Part shown: in pieces, positions 20,919 to 29,453 of the stretch
Position numbering within the stretch: position 1 is the stretch's first letter
Layout: each line of letters opens with the position of its first letter
Assembly (NCBI RefSeq): GCF_004331075.1
Contig: NZ_SJNX01000007.1
Coordinates: forward strand, 1-64,000
From: Acinetobacter brisouioides
GTDB taxonomy: Bacteria; Pseudomonadota; Gammaproteobacteria; Pseudomonadales; Moraxellaceae
Length of the DNA: 64,000 nucleotides
Reading direction: 5' to 3'
Program-made: the position numbers and the translations under genes
Notes under the pieces: model-generated
Database searches by the model: none
Told to the model about the DNA's origin: nothing
The model's input: only the letters and a program-made list of their open reading frames with translations

Positions 20919-21083
20919 TTGAAGTACTCACAACGAGCATGGATTAAAGATTACGATCAAACTGGTTCTGGTGCATCCAGTATCGGCACAATGATTGATA
21001 CATTGAGTCAGCTACGTCAAACTCATGAGTTTCACTCATGGTTGGGGGAGCATTTACGCGAGTGTAAGGCGATTGCTTCTTAG
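20919..21083 (+). pseudogene. Possible gene remnant between leuB and infA
   Basis: A 54-codon frame from TTG 20919 to TAG 21081-21083 reads KYSQRAWIKDYDQTGSGASS and then IGTMIDTLSQLRQTHEFHSW. It looks protein-like in composition but has no ATG start, no Shine-Dalgarno, and follows the leuB terminator. It may be the tail of a decayed gene. No family recognised. The remaining gap up to infA (21084-21200) holds nothing I can name. Confidence 0.3.
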
Positions 21084-21200
21084 GTCGAGCTGTAAATATA
21101 TTGTCGCACGTTGCGGATTTGCAATTTTTAACAAGCTCAATGCAGATCGTAAATTGAACTACTTTCACAACCAAAAGTGTTGTCTTTAAAAATACATATA

Positions 21201-21228
21201 AAAAAAGCCACATTGTTGTGGCTTTTTT
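21201..21228 (-). terminator. infA terminator
   Basis: AAAAAAGCCAC (21201-21211) pairs with GTGGCTTTTTT (21218-21228). It has A and T runs on both sides and can act on either strand; it lies 15 bp past the infA stop. Confidence 0.9.
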
Positions 21229-21242
21229 GCTTCAGCTAATAC

Positions 21243-21464
21243 TTAACGTGCACGGTAAGTGATGCGACCTTTGGTCAAATCATATGGAGTCATTTCAACT
21301 TTAACATGGTCACCCGTTAAAATACGGATGTAATGCTTACGCATTTTGCCTGAAATATGAGCAATCACTTCATGACCGTTCTCTAAACGCACACGGAACA
21401 TGGTATTAGGAAGCGTTTCGGTGACAACGCCTTCGAACTCAATTAGTTCCTCTTTATTGGCCAT
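21243..21464 (-). CDS. infA: Translation initiation factor IF-1
   Basis: IF-1 binds the ribosomal A site with IF-2 and IF-3 during initiation. The 73-residue protein is a single S1-like OB-fold ([47 protein letters not shown]), at the universal family length of about 72. It is monocistronic, with a terminator downstream. Confidence 0.98.
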   Translation of the reverse strand: MANKEELIEFEGVVTETLPNTMFRVRLENGHEVIAHISGKMRKHYIRILTGDHVKVEMTPYDLTKGRITYRAR

Positions 21465-21692
21465 AGCCTACCTAAAAGAATAAAATAACAAGGGGCAAAT
21501 TATAGACAAATTTAAGCAATAAAACAATATAAAGCCAAATAAAGCGTAGCTAAAAGCAACAAAGTTAAAAGTAACAAAAGTGAATCATGCGTCTACACTT
21601 TTTTCCTGAAAAAGAAGGCTAGTTAGTTGTCAGCTTGGTCAATCCTCAGTACCCTGAATCTGGCAATGCAGCAATAAAAATAAGGTGAAAGT

Positions 21693-22703
21693 GTGGGTCA
21701 GCAAACGGATGCTTCAGTGGTATTGCGGCTTGGTTATCAGGCATTAAGGCGGGCAGGATTGTCAACGGAGCAAATTCTGACACAAGCTGGCGTTGCCATG
21801 AGCCAGTTAGAAAACAATCAGCGCACGCCTGTCAGTGCACAAAATGCATTTTGGCTTGCTGCTGAACAGGTGAGTCAGGATTCGGATATCGGCTTATACT
21901 TAGGTGAGCATTTGCCACTCTACCGTGGACAAGTGATTGAACATCTGTTCATGAGTAGCGAAAATTTTGGTGAAGGGCTACACCGCGCACTTGCCTATCA
22001 ACGTTTAATTAGTGATGCCTTTCAAGCGAAATTGGTCTGCGAAAATGGACGTTGCTATTTGACTAATGGGACACAAGCTCGCCCTAATCGGTTGTTGAAT
22101 CGACATTTTTCTGAATGTGCTATGTCAGGAATTTTACGCTTTTTCAAATTCTTAACGGAAGGGCAGTTTCAACCGATTTTTATCGATTTCGATTTTCAGG
22201 AAGGGGCAGCGCCAGAAGAGTATTTTAGGGTCTATGAGTGTCCTGTCAGTCTTGGGCAAAAAGAAACCCGACTTTATTTTGATCCTGCGATTTTAAAACA
22301 TCCATTATGGCAGGCTGATCCTGATCTGTTACAACTGCATGAACAACTGGCTAATGCAAAATTACAGGAACTGGCACGCTACGATTTGGTGGATGAAGTA
22401 CGCCGTGCCATTGGTGCAACCTTAGAGCAGGGAGAAACCACACTCGAAAGTGTGGCTGCGCAACTACACATTACACCGCGTCGTTTGCGAACTTTACTCA
22501 GTGATGCAGAAACCAGTTTTCAGCAGATCTTATCAGCTTATCGTTGTCGACTGGCCAAGAAGCTGTTGGCAAATACACATGAAAGTATTGAGAAAATTGT
22601 GTACCTGACTGGTTTTGCTGAGCCAAGTACATTTTATCGGGCATTTAAGCGTTGGGCCAATGAAACCCCGATTGAATACCGTAAACGTAAACAGAGTGAC
22701 TAA
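21693..22703 (+). CDS. AraC-family transcriptional regulator
   Basis: A 336-residue regulator with an N-terminal domain of the arabinose-binding type found in OruR/ArgR-like AraC proteins (residues 15-200) and a C-terminal double helix-turn-helix (about 240-335). The latter includes TLESVAAQLHITPRRLRTLL and the signature IVYLTGFAEPSTFYRAFKRW. The start is GTG 21693, with AAGGTG five bases upstream. It converges with truA (8 bp apart). The target genes are not evident from context. Confidence 0.88.
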   Translation: MGQQTDASVVLRLGYQALRRAGLSTEQILTQAGVAMSQLENNQRTPVSAQNAFWLAAEQVSQDSDIGLYLGEHLPLYRGQVIEHLFMSSENFGEGLHRALAYQRLISDAFQAKLVCENGRCYLTNGTQARPNRLLNRHFSECAMSGILRFFKFLTEGQFQPIFIDFDFQEGAAPEEYFRVYECPVSLGQKETRLYFDPAILKHPLWQADPDLLQLHEQLANAKLQELARYDLVDEVRRAIGATLEQGETTLESVAAQLHITPRRLRTLLSDAETSFQQILSAYRCRLAKKLLANTHESIEKIVYLTGFAEPSTFYRAFKRWANETPIEYRKRKQSD

Positions 22704-22711
22704 ACTGTTTG

Positions 22712-23530
22712 TCACTCTGCCCAGTTGAGCCATTGAGGACCTAAAGCAACTTTTGGTAAATCAAACTGCTCTGGGTAATACGCCTGAATAAAGTACAAAC
22801 CATCCGCAGGGGCGGTAATGCCCGCAGCTTTGCGATCTTCTGCAGCAAACATCGCATCAATGTGTTCCACGGGGTAGAGTTCCTGCCCGATTTCCAGTAA
22901 GCAGCCCATAATATTGCGCACCATATGGTGTAAAAAACCATCTGCCTGAATATCTAGAATCAGAAATGCGCCGTGTTGGGTGAGGCGACAATGTTTCACA
23001 TGCCGTACGGGTTGATTGGACTGACAGGATGCGGCGCGAAAGGTTTCAAAGTTATGTGTCCCTTCAAACTTTTGTGCAGCTTCAATCATTTTGGCAATAT
23101 TCAGCGAATGATAAATATGTGTGACCTGCTTATGCATTAATGCAGGTCGATGCGGCGCGCTATACAATACATACCGATAGCGGCGAGCAATCGCTTTAAA
23201 TCGCGCATGAAAGTCTGAATCCATGCGTTTAATCCACTGAATCGAGATGTCTTTAGGAAGCTGGCTATTTGCCCCCATGATCCAACCACGATCAGGACGA
23301 TCTGCGGTACTGTCAAAATGTGCCACCATATTGGTCGCATGTACACCTGCATCGGTACGTCCAGCACCGTGTACAATAACAGGGTGATTTGCAATTTTAC
23401 TTAAGACACGTTCGAGGGTTTCTTGCACACTGGGAACACCTGCTTGCTGTGTTTGCCAACCCCGATAAGCTGTACCGCAAAACTCAATACCAATCGCATA
23501 ACGTTGCATCATCATTTCTGTGTTACTCAT
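22712..23530 (-). CDS. truA: tRNA pseudouridine(38-40) synthase TruA
   Basis: Modifies uridines 38-40 of the tRNA anticodon arm. The 272-residue product has the TruA signature GAGRTDAGVHATNMVAHFD with the catalytic Asp, an N-terminal IEFCGTAYRGWQTQQ and the C-terminal FLHHMVRNIMGCLLEIG. The start overlaps the asparaginase stop by 8 nt (ATGAGTAA), implying translational coupling. Three further Met codons at residues 6-8 are alternative starts. The asd-fimV-truA order is also known in Pseudomonas. Confidence 0.95.
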   Translation of the reverse strand: MSNTEMMMQRYAIGIEFCGTAYRGWQTQQAGVPSVQETLERVLSKIANHPVIVHGAGRTDAGVHATNMVAHFDSTADRPDRGWIMGANSQLPKDISIQWIKRMDSDFHARFKAIARRYRYVLYSAPHRPALMHKQVTHIYHSLNIAKMIEAAQKFEGTHNFETFRAASCQSNQPVRHVKHCRLTQHGAFLILDIQADGFLHHMVRNIMGCLLEIGQELYPVEHIDAMFAAEDRKAAGITAPADGLYFIQAYYPEQFDLPKVALGPQWLNWAE

Positions 23531-24485
23531 GCCAGTGCTTCAACCAGTCGTTTGCCTGTTCATGCTGTAAATAAAGCGCTAGCAATTTGGCATAAAGATC
23601 AGCATGACCTAGACAATCAGACACTGCAATTTGTGCCTCTTTGACCCATGCACTGACCGCATAGCGCTGATCAATGCCACCTGCAGTGACTTGTGTGGTG
23701 AGTACAGGCAAACAGTTATTTTGTTTGAGTTGTTGAAAGAGTTCAATAATGACTGAATTGGTCACCAAGTTCCCAGTCCCAAAACCTTGTAAAATTAAAA
23801 AGTCGGGTGCATGTCTAAGCACATGCTGAAGATTATTTTCGAGCTGTTCCAGTCCAATCGACTGCATCATCCAGTTCAGAATATTGAGCTTTTGCGCACG
23901 TTGCAGCATCGCATCCGTAATATGTGTGGCTTGCTGTTGTTGTGCTATTGTTTGCGTTGATGGAATACCCTGGAAGGCATTCAGCTCAGTGGTGTGAGCT
24001 TTGAGCGCTGTGCGACCATGAAATAGCTGTTGATGGAACGCCAAATATACGCCTGTATCGACAGTCAAAATATGGTCAAGTGCAAACCACAGGTTATCTC
24101 GTGCATCGGTTTGTTCACGAATTGTTGAGCCATCTACCGTAAGTAACGGAAATTGACTGCCTGTAATAATGACATGACAAGATTTGGCGAGCATACGTGC
24201 CAACACTGCGCTGGCATAACTTAAAGTATCTGTGCCGTGAATCACGACAAAATGCTGGAAGTCTTGTTGTTGTAATTGTTGAATAAATTGAGCCAGTTTG
24301 AGCCAGTCTACTGCTGTGTAGGCACTACTGTCTTTAATGACAGGAGCAGCAAAGCATTCTATTGCCAAGTTTTCTGGCAAATAGCCATGCAGGCAAGGTA
24401 AAAAGTCATGTTCTGGCATTGGGCTTAGAGGTTCACCTACACAGCCAAATGTTCCACCCATATAAATTAAAGCAATTTTAGACAT
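23523..24485 (-). CDS. ansA: Type I-like asparaginase
   Basis: Hydrolyses L-asparagine to aspartate and ammonia. The 320-residue protein has the N-terminal Thr motif IYMGGTFGCVGEPLSP (nucleophile Thr in GGTFG), the second Thr motif VVIHGTDTLSYASA, and a downstream Lys in TALKAHTTELNAF. There is no signal peptide, so it is cytoplasmic as for type I enzymes. It is translationally coupled to truA. The ATG sits only 3 nt after the U-run of a terminator-like hairpin and has no recognisable Shine-Dalgarno, so expression is unusual. Type I versus type II rests on the missing signal peptide. Confidence 0.82.
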   Translation of the reverse strand: MSKIALIYMGGTFGCVGEPLSPMPEHDFLPCLHGYLPENLAIECFAAPVIKDSSAYTAVDWLKLAQFIQQLQQQDFQHFVVIHGTDTLSYASAVLARMLAKSCHVIITGSQFPLLTVDGSTIREQTDARDNLWFALDHILTVDTGVYLAFHQQLFHGRTALKAHTTELNAFQGIPSTQTIAQQQQATHITDAMLQRAQKLNILNWMMQSIGLEQLENNLQHVLRHAPDFLILQGFGTGNLVTNSVIIELFQQLKQNNCLPVLTTQVTAGGIDQRYAVSAWVKEAQIAVSDCLGHADLYAKLLALYLQHEQANDWLKHWHE

Positions 24486-24488
24486 GAT

Positions 24489-24514
24489 AAAAAAAGCAGC
24501 CGAATTCGACTGCT
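24489..24514 (-). terminator. Terminator hairpin abutting the asparaginase start
   Basis: On the minus strand AGCAGTCGAATTCGGCTGCT is a near-perfect palindrome (one G-T pair) followed by seven T and then ATC-ATG. It lies between the FimV C-terminal gene (ends 24534) and the asparaginase start (24485). Confidence 0.75.
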
Positions 24515-24533
24515 TATGGTAGAACGAACTGCT

Positions 24534-26081
24534 TTAAGATGCTATTTGATTTAATAAATATTTAGCGCGATCTAATTCATCAGCATGATATTGCACTTGT
24601 GGATCTTCTAATAAAGCCCGTGCTGAGCTAAATGCACCTAAACGAATATACTGTTCGGCAAGTGATAAGTTAAGCTTGGTCTCACTGAGTGCGGCTAGTT
24701 CTGGGAATTGTTGAACAACATAATCCACAGGTACTTTTGCTGTTTCTGGAACAGAGTCTTTTACAGGTTCAACAGTTGATGATTCTATTGCGTTTGGCAG
24801 GCTGTCAAAACTGGTGATAGAAAGAGGTTCTGCTGCAATTTCAACTGTAGGAGCAAGAGCTATTATTGGCTCATGTTCAATTTCTGGCTGAGCATCTGGC
24901 TTGTCAAAGTTAAACACCAGTTCCGGTGTTTCTACTACAGGCTGTGGTTCAGCTTGAACTTCAGTATTGACCGTTTCAAAGTTAAATGCGATATCAGCCT
25001 GTTGAATTGGCTCAGCTTCTGGTTCTGGCTGTTTTTCTTGGGAAACAGCAGGCTTAGCAAGATCAAATTTAAACTCGAGAACAGGTGCTTCTTGTACTTC
25101 TTCTACATGTACATGTTCAATTTGAGTTTTATGGGTTGTTTCATGCTGATGCTGGAAGACTGCATCATGATGTTCTGTTTTAGCAACTCCAGGAATGACA
25201 TCCTCTTTTTTACCAAAATCAACTTTCTTGGTAAAATGTTCGGGACCTTTGCTTTCTATTGCACGTGGTTCAACAGATAAGTGAACATGCTTGGCTGCTG
25301 GTTCTGGTTCATCAATTTCAGTCTTGCTAAAGCCTTCAAGGTTAAATTCAAGGGGCTTGTGTTCTTCTACTTTTGAAGCGGGTGCCGTTTCCTGAGCAAT
25401 TGTAGGTGCACTTTGTAATTCTTCTTCTAATTTTTCAAAAGACAAATCACTATGTGCTGAGTCAGGTTTGCTGTGTACTTCATCGTTTAAATCATTTTTA
25501 AATAAATCAAAATCAACGGCTTTGGCTTGAGAAGCTACTGGTTTTGCAGGTTCAGGCACAGCAGTAGCAGGGACTTCATCTGGAAGCTGAATCGGGGTGT
25601 GCTGGATGGTATCAGGCTTTACGGGCTCTTTTTTTTCTGTTAAACGATTTTCTGCCTCAGCAATAATGTCATATAAATTCAATGCACGAAGATGTGCCAT
25701 TAATTGTTTGATAGAGAACTGATCATTTTGCTCAATATGAATCTGCAACAATAATAAATATAAACTGTGTTGCTCATGATCTGCGTTGAGAGCCTGATTA
25801 ATGATTGCTTCAGCCGTATTGAAATTTTTCTCACGGATCAGGTTTTCAATTTGACGACGTAAATCAGGGTCGAGTTCTTTAGGCTTTGCTTCAGCTGAAA
25901 TTGTGTTCTGAGTGTCAGTTACCTCAGTCGCTACTGTACCAGAACGTGCTTTTGCTTTCTTCTTCGACTCAACTTTTCTTTTTGATCGACTAGAATCAGT
26001 GTCTTGTTGCCCCGAGCCTCGTTTTTTGAGCACAATGGCTACAACGAGTAATAGAACAAATGGAATGATGTATAGCAACAT
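24534..26081 (-). CDS. FimV C-terminal half (TM + TPR, cytoplasmic)
   Basis: A 515-residue protein that starts with a single membrane helix (MLLYIIPFVLLLVVAIVLKK), so nearly all of it would be cytoplasmic. Next come a basic linker, a helical repeat region (about residues 70-150, RRQIENLIREKNFNTAEAII), a long acidic low-complexity stretch rich in Glu, Pro, Val and Ala, and a C-terminal module (NLSLAEQYIRLGAFSSARAL, then LLNQIAS) matching the conserved FimV/HubP C-terminal domain. FimV/HubP proteins mark cell poles and promote type IV pilus assembly and twitching. Here the cytoplasmic half is a separate gene with its own AAGGA ribosome site, 51 bp after the periplasmic half. Confidence 0.78.
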   Translation of the reverse strand: MLLYIIPFVLLLVVAIVLKKRGSGQQDTDSSRSKRKVESKKKAKARSGTVATEVTDTQNTISAEAKPKELDPDLRRQIENLIREKNFNTAEAIINQALNADHEQHSLYLLLLQIHIEQNDQFSIKQLMAHLRALNLYDIIAEAENRLTEKKEPVKPDTIQHTPIQLPDEVPATAVPEPAKPVASQAKAVDFDLFKNDLNDEVHSKPDSAHSDLSFEKLEEELQSAPTIAQETAPASKVEEHKPLEFNLEGFSKTEIDEPEPAAKHVHLSVEPRAIESKGPEHFTKKVDFGKKEDVIPGVAKTEHHDAVFQHQHETTHKTQIEHVHVEEVQEAPVLEFKFDLAKPAVSQEKQPEPEAEPIQQADIAFNFETVNTEVQAEPQPVVETPELVFNFDKPDAQPEIEHEPIIALAPTVEIAAEPLSITSFDSLPNAIESSTVEPVKDSVPETAKVPVDYVVQQFPELAALSETKLNLSLAEQYIRLGAFSSARALLEDPQVQYHADELDRAKYLLNQIAS

Positions 26082-26132
26082 TTTTTTATCCTTGCATTCG
26101 CAACAATGTATTCAGGCTAAAAACAGTTCTCA

Positions 26133-27578
26133 TTAATGACTTGGCTTGTTGGCTTTTTGTTGCTGTTGCAACTGTTGCTGTAATTGCGCAAGTCGAGTAT
26201 TTAATAATTGAATTTGATGGTCTTTTTGTTGCAGAGCCAAATCCAATTGAACTACATTTTTTTGTAATGTAACGGTTTTTTTGCGAATTGTCATAACTTT
26301 TAATGATAATTCAGGCGCAGTTTTCTGAGCATTATGACTATTACCTCCCATTTTACTCGAAGATGTATCTGTATTTGCGGTTACCAGTCTCATTTCTGCT
26401 TGGTCTAGGCGGTATTTCGTCGCATATTTCCCTGCAGATGCTGGCTTTGTTGTTTTGGTAGTGTTTGCCGTATGAGTAGGGAGAGGAGCATTGCTTAGGT
26501 TGAGGTTGGTTCCTGTTCTTAAACGATTGATATTTCCACCGACAAAGGCATGTTCGTTCAGTGCTTTAATATGTTTCATCACTTCGCCAATAGGCCGATG
26601 GGTTTGCTCGGAAATTCGTGCTGCAATACTCCATAAGGAATCCTGACGCTGCACCACATAGTTACTGTTCTTCGCTGTTTCTTTCGCTGTAGCGACAGGA
26701 GCAGGTTTTGCGGGAGTTCGGTGTACAGCAGGTGTTTGTTTCTTGGTCTCTGCCGATGTTTGAGCTGTTGTTGGCGTAGATTGTGGTTGACTATACTTTT
26801 GGGTGGGCTGAGTTGAAGATCCCATTGCTGCAGTCGTTGTTACAGGCTTCGCAGATGCAGTGGTCGTTGTTGTTGCAGGTTTGGCAGGTGCGGCAGGAGT
26901 TATTGCTGGTTTGACTGGAGCAGCAGTCGTTGTTGTAGGTTTTGTTGTTATGCTAGTTTGGTTGTTTGGTATTGCCGTTGTTAGCTTTGGCGGTGCAGCA
27001 ACACTGATTGCTAAAAGATTAGTCGGTGTTGGTGGATGATTTGCTGGCGCAACTGTTGTCGTATAGTGTCTGCTTTCAGGTAAGTTGAGTGCAATATCTT
27101 TTTCACTGACAATCTGTTTTGGAACCAGAACTTGTTCTTGAGTTGAGGCTTTGATGGGGCTCGCTTTGGCAATAAGTGCTTTAGCAGAATTATTTCCACC
27201 TAGATTTTTTTGAATCTGTTGTAAATGTGCTCCATCTGCATCTTGGACTTTGACAATCAGATTAATATTTTTATTGGTTATGGGTTGAGATGAAGTAATG
27301 ACAATCACGCCACTAGTTGCTCCCGTGCGGCGTACAAAGAAATTTAACCCACTCAAGTCCTGCTGGCTGGCGTCCATACGGATCAGGTCATCAGAGTCGG
27401 CTAAACCTGCTTTAATTGCAGCATTATTGCTGGCATTTGCATAAGGGATTTCGACATATAACAATTGCCCTTGAGTTGATTCAATTTGGGCAGCGTTAAA
27501 AGTTAATGCATAGCTACTTTGGGCAGCAAAACATAAAATCAGTGCTGAAGCGAGTTTGTTATATGCAGTCATTTTCAT
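26133..27578 (-). CDS. fimV: FimV N-terminal half (LysM, periplasmic)
   Basis: A 481-residue secreted protein: signal peptide (LASALILCFAAQSSYA), then the FimV N-terminal domain (LTFNAAQIESTQGQLLYVEI). A Thr/Ala/Pro-rich linker follows (about residues 185-300), then a LysM-like peptidoglycan-binding domain (YVVQRQDSLWSIAARISEQT, about 310-365) and a C-terminal coiled coil ending in poly-Gln. It stops where the P. aeruginosa FimV (about 919 residues) would enter the membrane; the rest is in the next gene. ATG 27578 is chosen over a TTG two codons upstream; ATG 27572 is also possible. It follows asd, as in Pseudomonas. Confidence 0.8.
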   Translation of the reverse strand: MKMTAYNKLASALILCFAAQSSYALTFNAAQIESTQGQLLYVEIPYANASNNAAIKAGLADSDDLIRMDASQQDLSGLNFFVRRTGATSGVIVITSSQPITNKNINLIVKVQDADGAHLQQIQKNLGGNNSAKALIAKASPIKASTQEQVLVPKQIVSEKDIALNLPESRHYTTTVAPANHPPTPTNLLAISVAAPPKLTTAIPNNQTSITTKPTTTTAAPVKPAITPAAPAKPATTTTTASAKPVTTTAAMGSSTQPTQKYSQPQSTPTTAQTSAETKKQTPAVHRTPAKPAPVATAKETAKNSNYVVQRQDSLWSIAARISEQTHRPIGEVMKHIKALNEHAFVGGNINRLRTGTNLNLSNAPLPTHTANTTKTTKPASAGKYATKYRLDQAEMRLVTANTDTSSSKMGGNSHNAQKTAPELSLKVMTIRKKTVTLQKNVVQLDLALQQKDHQIQLLNTRLAQLQQQLQQQQKANKPSH

Positions 27579-27655
27579 CCACAAAATGGAACTGTTGATT
27601 GTTTTACATATAATGTAGCTGTATGTAAATAAATTGTAAATTTTTAAGATGTTAA

Positions 27656-27681
27656 AAAGCCGATCTTTTCAGATCGGCTTT
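27656..27681 (-). terminator. asd terminator
   Basis: AAAGCCGATCT (27656-27666) pairs with AGATCGGCTTT (27671-27681). On the minus strand a T-run follows, 19 bp past the asd stop, so fimV needs its own promoter in 27579-27655. Confidence 0.88.
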
Positions 27682-27699
27682 GCAGATTAACGCTCAAAA

Positions 27700-28818
27700 T
27701 TATGCATTTTTATAGTCAATCAAGATACGAAGCATACGGCGTAACGGTTCTGCTGCACCCCAAAGTAATTGGTCACCGACCGTAAACGCGCCAAGGTATT
27801 CTTTACCCATATTGAGTTTACGTAGACGACCTACAGGAACACTTAATGTGCCAGTAACAGCAACAGGTGTCAGATCCGTCATAGATGCTTCGCGAGTATT
27901 TGGGATGACTTTTGCCCACTGGTTAGATTGGCGAATCATGTCCTCAATTTCATTTAGCGGTGCATCTTTTTTCAATTTTAAAGTCAATGCTTGAGAGTGG
28001 CAACGCATTGCACCAATACGCACACAGTGTCCGTCGATAGGTACGATTTGCTGGTTACCCAAGATTTTGTTGGTTTCAACTTGGCCTTTCCATTCTTCCT
28101 TAGACTGACCACTTTCCAGTTGCTTGTCGATATAAGGAATGAGTGAACCTGCTAAAGGCACGCCAAAGTTTGCAGAAGGGAAGCCTTCACCACGTTGTAA
28201 TTCGGCAATTTTAGAGTCAATGTCTAAAATCGCAGATTTAGGATCATCCAACAAGTCTTTGGTATTGTTATACAAATAACCCATACCTGTGATCAGTTCA
28301 CGCATGTTTTGCGCGCCAGCACCAGATGCTGCCTGATAAGTCATTGAAGTTGCCCATTCCACCAAGTTGTTTTGGAATAGACCACCTAAGCCCATGAGCA
28401 TGAGAGAAACGGTACAGTTGCCGCCCACGAAAGTTTTCGTGCCTTTGACTAAGCCATCTTTGATGACGTTCAGGTTGACGGGATCAAGCACAATAATGGC
28501 TTGGTCATCCATACGCAATGTCGATGCAGCATCAATCCAGTAACCATTCCAGCCTTCAGCTTTGAGTTGTGGAAAAATTGCAGAAGTGTAGTCGCCACCT
28601 TGACAGGTAATAATGACATCCATTTGCTTCAGACTCTTAATATCTGACGCATCCATAAGTGCTGGGGCAGTCTTACCACCAAAAGCAGGCGCTTCACCAC
28701 CTGCATTACTGGTAGAAAAATAGAATGGCTCAAAATGTGCAAAGTCATTCTCTTCAACCATACGTTGCATAAGGACAGAACCAACCATCCCACGCCAACC
28801 GACCAGACCTACTTTCAT
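27700..28818 (-). CDS. asd: Aspartate-semialdehyde dehydrogenase
   Basis: NADPH-dependent reduction of aspartyl phosphate to the semialdehyde, the branch point to lysine/diaminopimelate, methionine and threonine. The 372-residue protein (E. coli 367) has the nucleotide-binding [19 protein letters not shown], the catalytic Cys in [15 protein letters not shown] and the C-terminal His in [19 protein letters not shown] 28818 is the canonical start; the open frame extends 29 codons further upstream without family likeness. A terminator follows, so it is likely monocistronic. Confidence 0.96.
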   Translation of the reverse strand: MKVGLVGWRGMVGSVLMQRMVEENDFAHFEPFYFSTSNAGGEAPAFGGKTAPALMDASDIKSLKQMDVIITCQGGDYTSAIFPQLKAEGWNGYWIDAASTLRMDDQAIIVLDPVNLNVIKDGLVKGTKTFVGGNCTVSLMLMGLGGLFQNNLVEWATSMTYQAASGAGAQNMRELITGMGYLYNNTKDLLDDPKSAILDIDSKIAELQRGEGFPSANFGVPLAGSLIPYIDKQLESGQSKEEWKGQVETNKILGNQQIVPIDGHCVRIGAMRCHSQALTLKLKKDAPLNEIEDMIRQSNQWAKVIPNTREASMTDLTPVAVTGTLSVPVGRLRKLNMGKEYLGAFTVGDQLLWGAAEPLRRMLRILIDYKNA

Positions 28819-28861
28819 GTCATTGTGCCTCGGTATTGTCATAAAAAATAAAAGGGTTTTG

Positions 28862-28889
28862 AGTGTATCAAAAGTCTCCCCAACTGCAA
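28862..28889 (-). promoter_or_regulatory. Candidate asd promoter
   Basis: On the minus strand TTGCAG (28884-28889), 16 bp, and TACACT (28862-28867) preceded by TG (extended -10). It lies 44 bp upstream of the asd start. Confidence 0.35.
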
Positions 28890-29205
28890 GCGCTACATAA
28901 GTCAAACAGGCAGATTTTTGAGTGAAATAACTTGTTTATGATACATACAAAACTAATAAAGATGGTTTCAGCTACTTATATCATAAAAATTAAAAACATA
29001 GCTCAAATTTAACAGGTGTTTTTCAAGGTGTTGTTTTTGCTCAGATGTTGAGTTTTTGAGCAAAAAAAATTGATGAATAGTTGAGCGAATTTTGCCTCAA
29101 ATTTGCGTGGAGCAAGAGATAAAAAAACCGTCACAATTGTAGTGCGATTTTTGATCAAATAAATATTGCTCTAACTTGAGAAAGTATAACACTTGCTTGG
29201 ATTAA

Positions 29206-29223
29206 TGTAAGCATAGGCGTACA
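29206..29223 (+). promoter_or_regulatory. GacA-box-like upstream activating sequence
   Basis: TGTAAG-CATAGG-CGTACA matches the GacA consensus TGTAAG-N6-CTTACA known from Pseudomonas rsmX/rsmY/rsmZ promoters at 11 of 12 defined positions. It is centred about 66 bp before the predicted start of the small RNA, a position like that in pseudomonads. The promoter it would serve has TATTCT (29268-29273) as -10 and no good -35, which suits an activator-dependent promoter. Confidence 0.6.
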
Positions 29224-29279
29224 AACTGTACAGCAGATAGCTGCTATGCAGTTTTTGGATTTCATTTTATTCTAGGTTT

Positions 29280-29450
29280 ATCGGCACAAGGAAGCATGGG
29301 AATGGAGCATCCCGTAAGGAAGATGTGCTGGTTGGATAACATCAATGGCATGATGGCAACATGGAAAGGGATAACTAAAACAACAATAATAAAATCTGGA
29401 AACACAACCTCAATTAACCCGAGCTAGGTCGCAATCTGGCTCGGGTTTTT
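29280..29450 (+). ncRNA. Candidate CsrA-sequestering small RNA (CsrB/RsmX-Y-Z type)
   Basis: About 170 nt of non-coding sequence between asd and a convergent glycosyltransferase gene, ending in a strong plus-strand terminator that serves no protein gene. Eight GGA motifs occur (29290, 29299, 29304, 29318, 29334, 29363, 29369, 29398), several as AAGGA or ATGGA. One lies in the loop of a hairpin formed by ATGGGA (29296-29301) and TCCCGT (29310-29315), closed further out by GCACA (29284-29288) with TGTGC (29324-29328), with AAGGAAG on both sides. GGA in hairpin loops is the CsrA/RsmA binding signature. With the GacA-like box upstream, this looks like the Csr/Rsm antagonist RNA of this organism. 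The 5' end is inferred. Confidence 0.65.
29416..29450 (+). terminator. Terminator of the candidate small RNA
   Basis: AACCCGAGC (29416-29424) pairs with GCTCGGGTT (29439-29447), followed by a T-run. The T-run is on the plus strand only, so it points to a plus-strand transcript, although the only nearby genes are on the minus strand. Confidence 0.88.
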
Positions 29451-29453
29451 GAT

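Noticed and set aside
28819..29160. Lysine riboswitch upstream of asd
   Set aside because: The region is AT-rich and I see no multi-arm aptamer structure or conserved L-box sequence.
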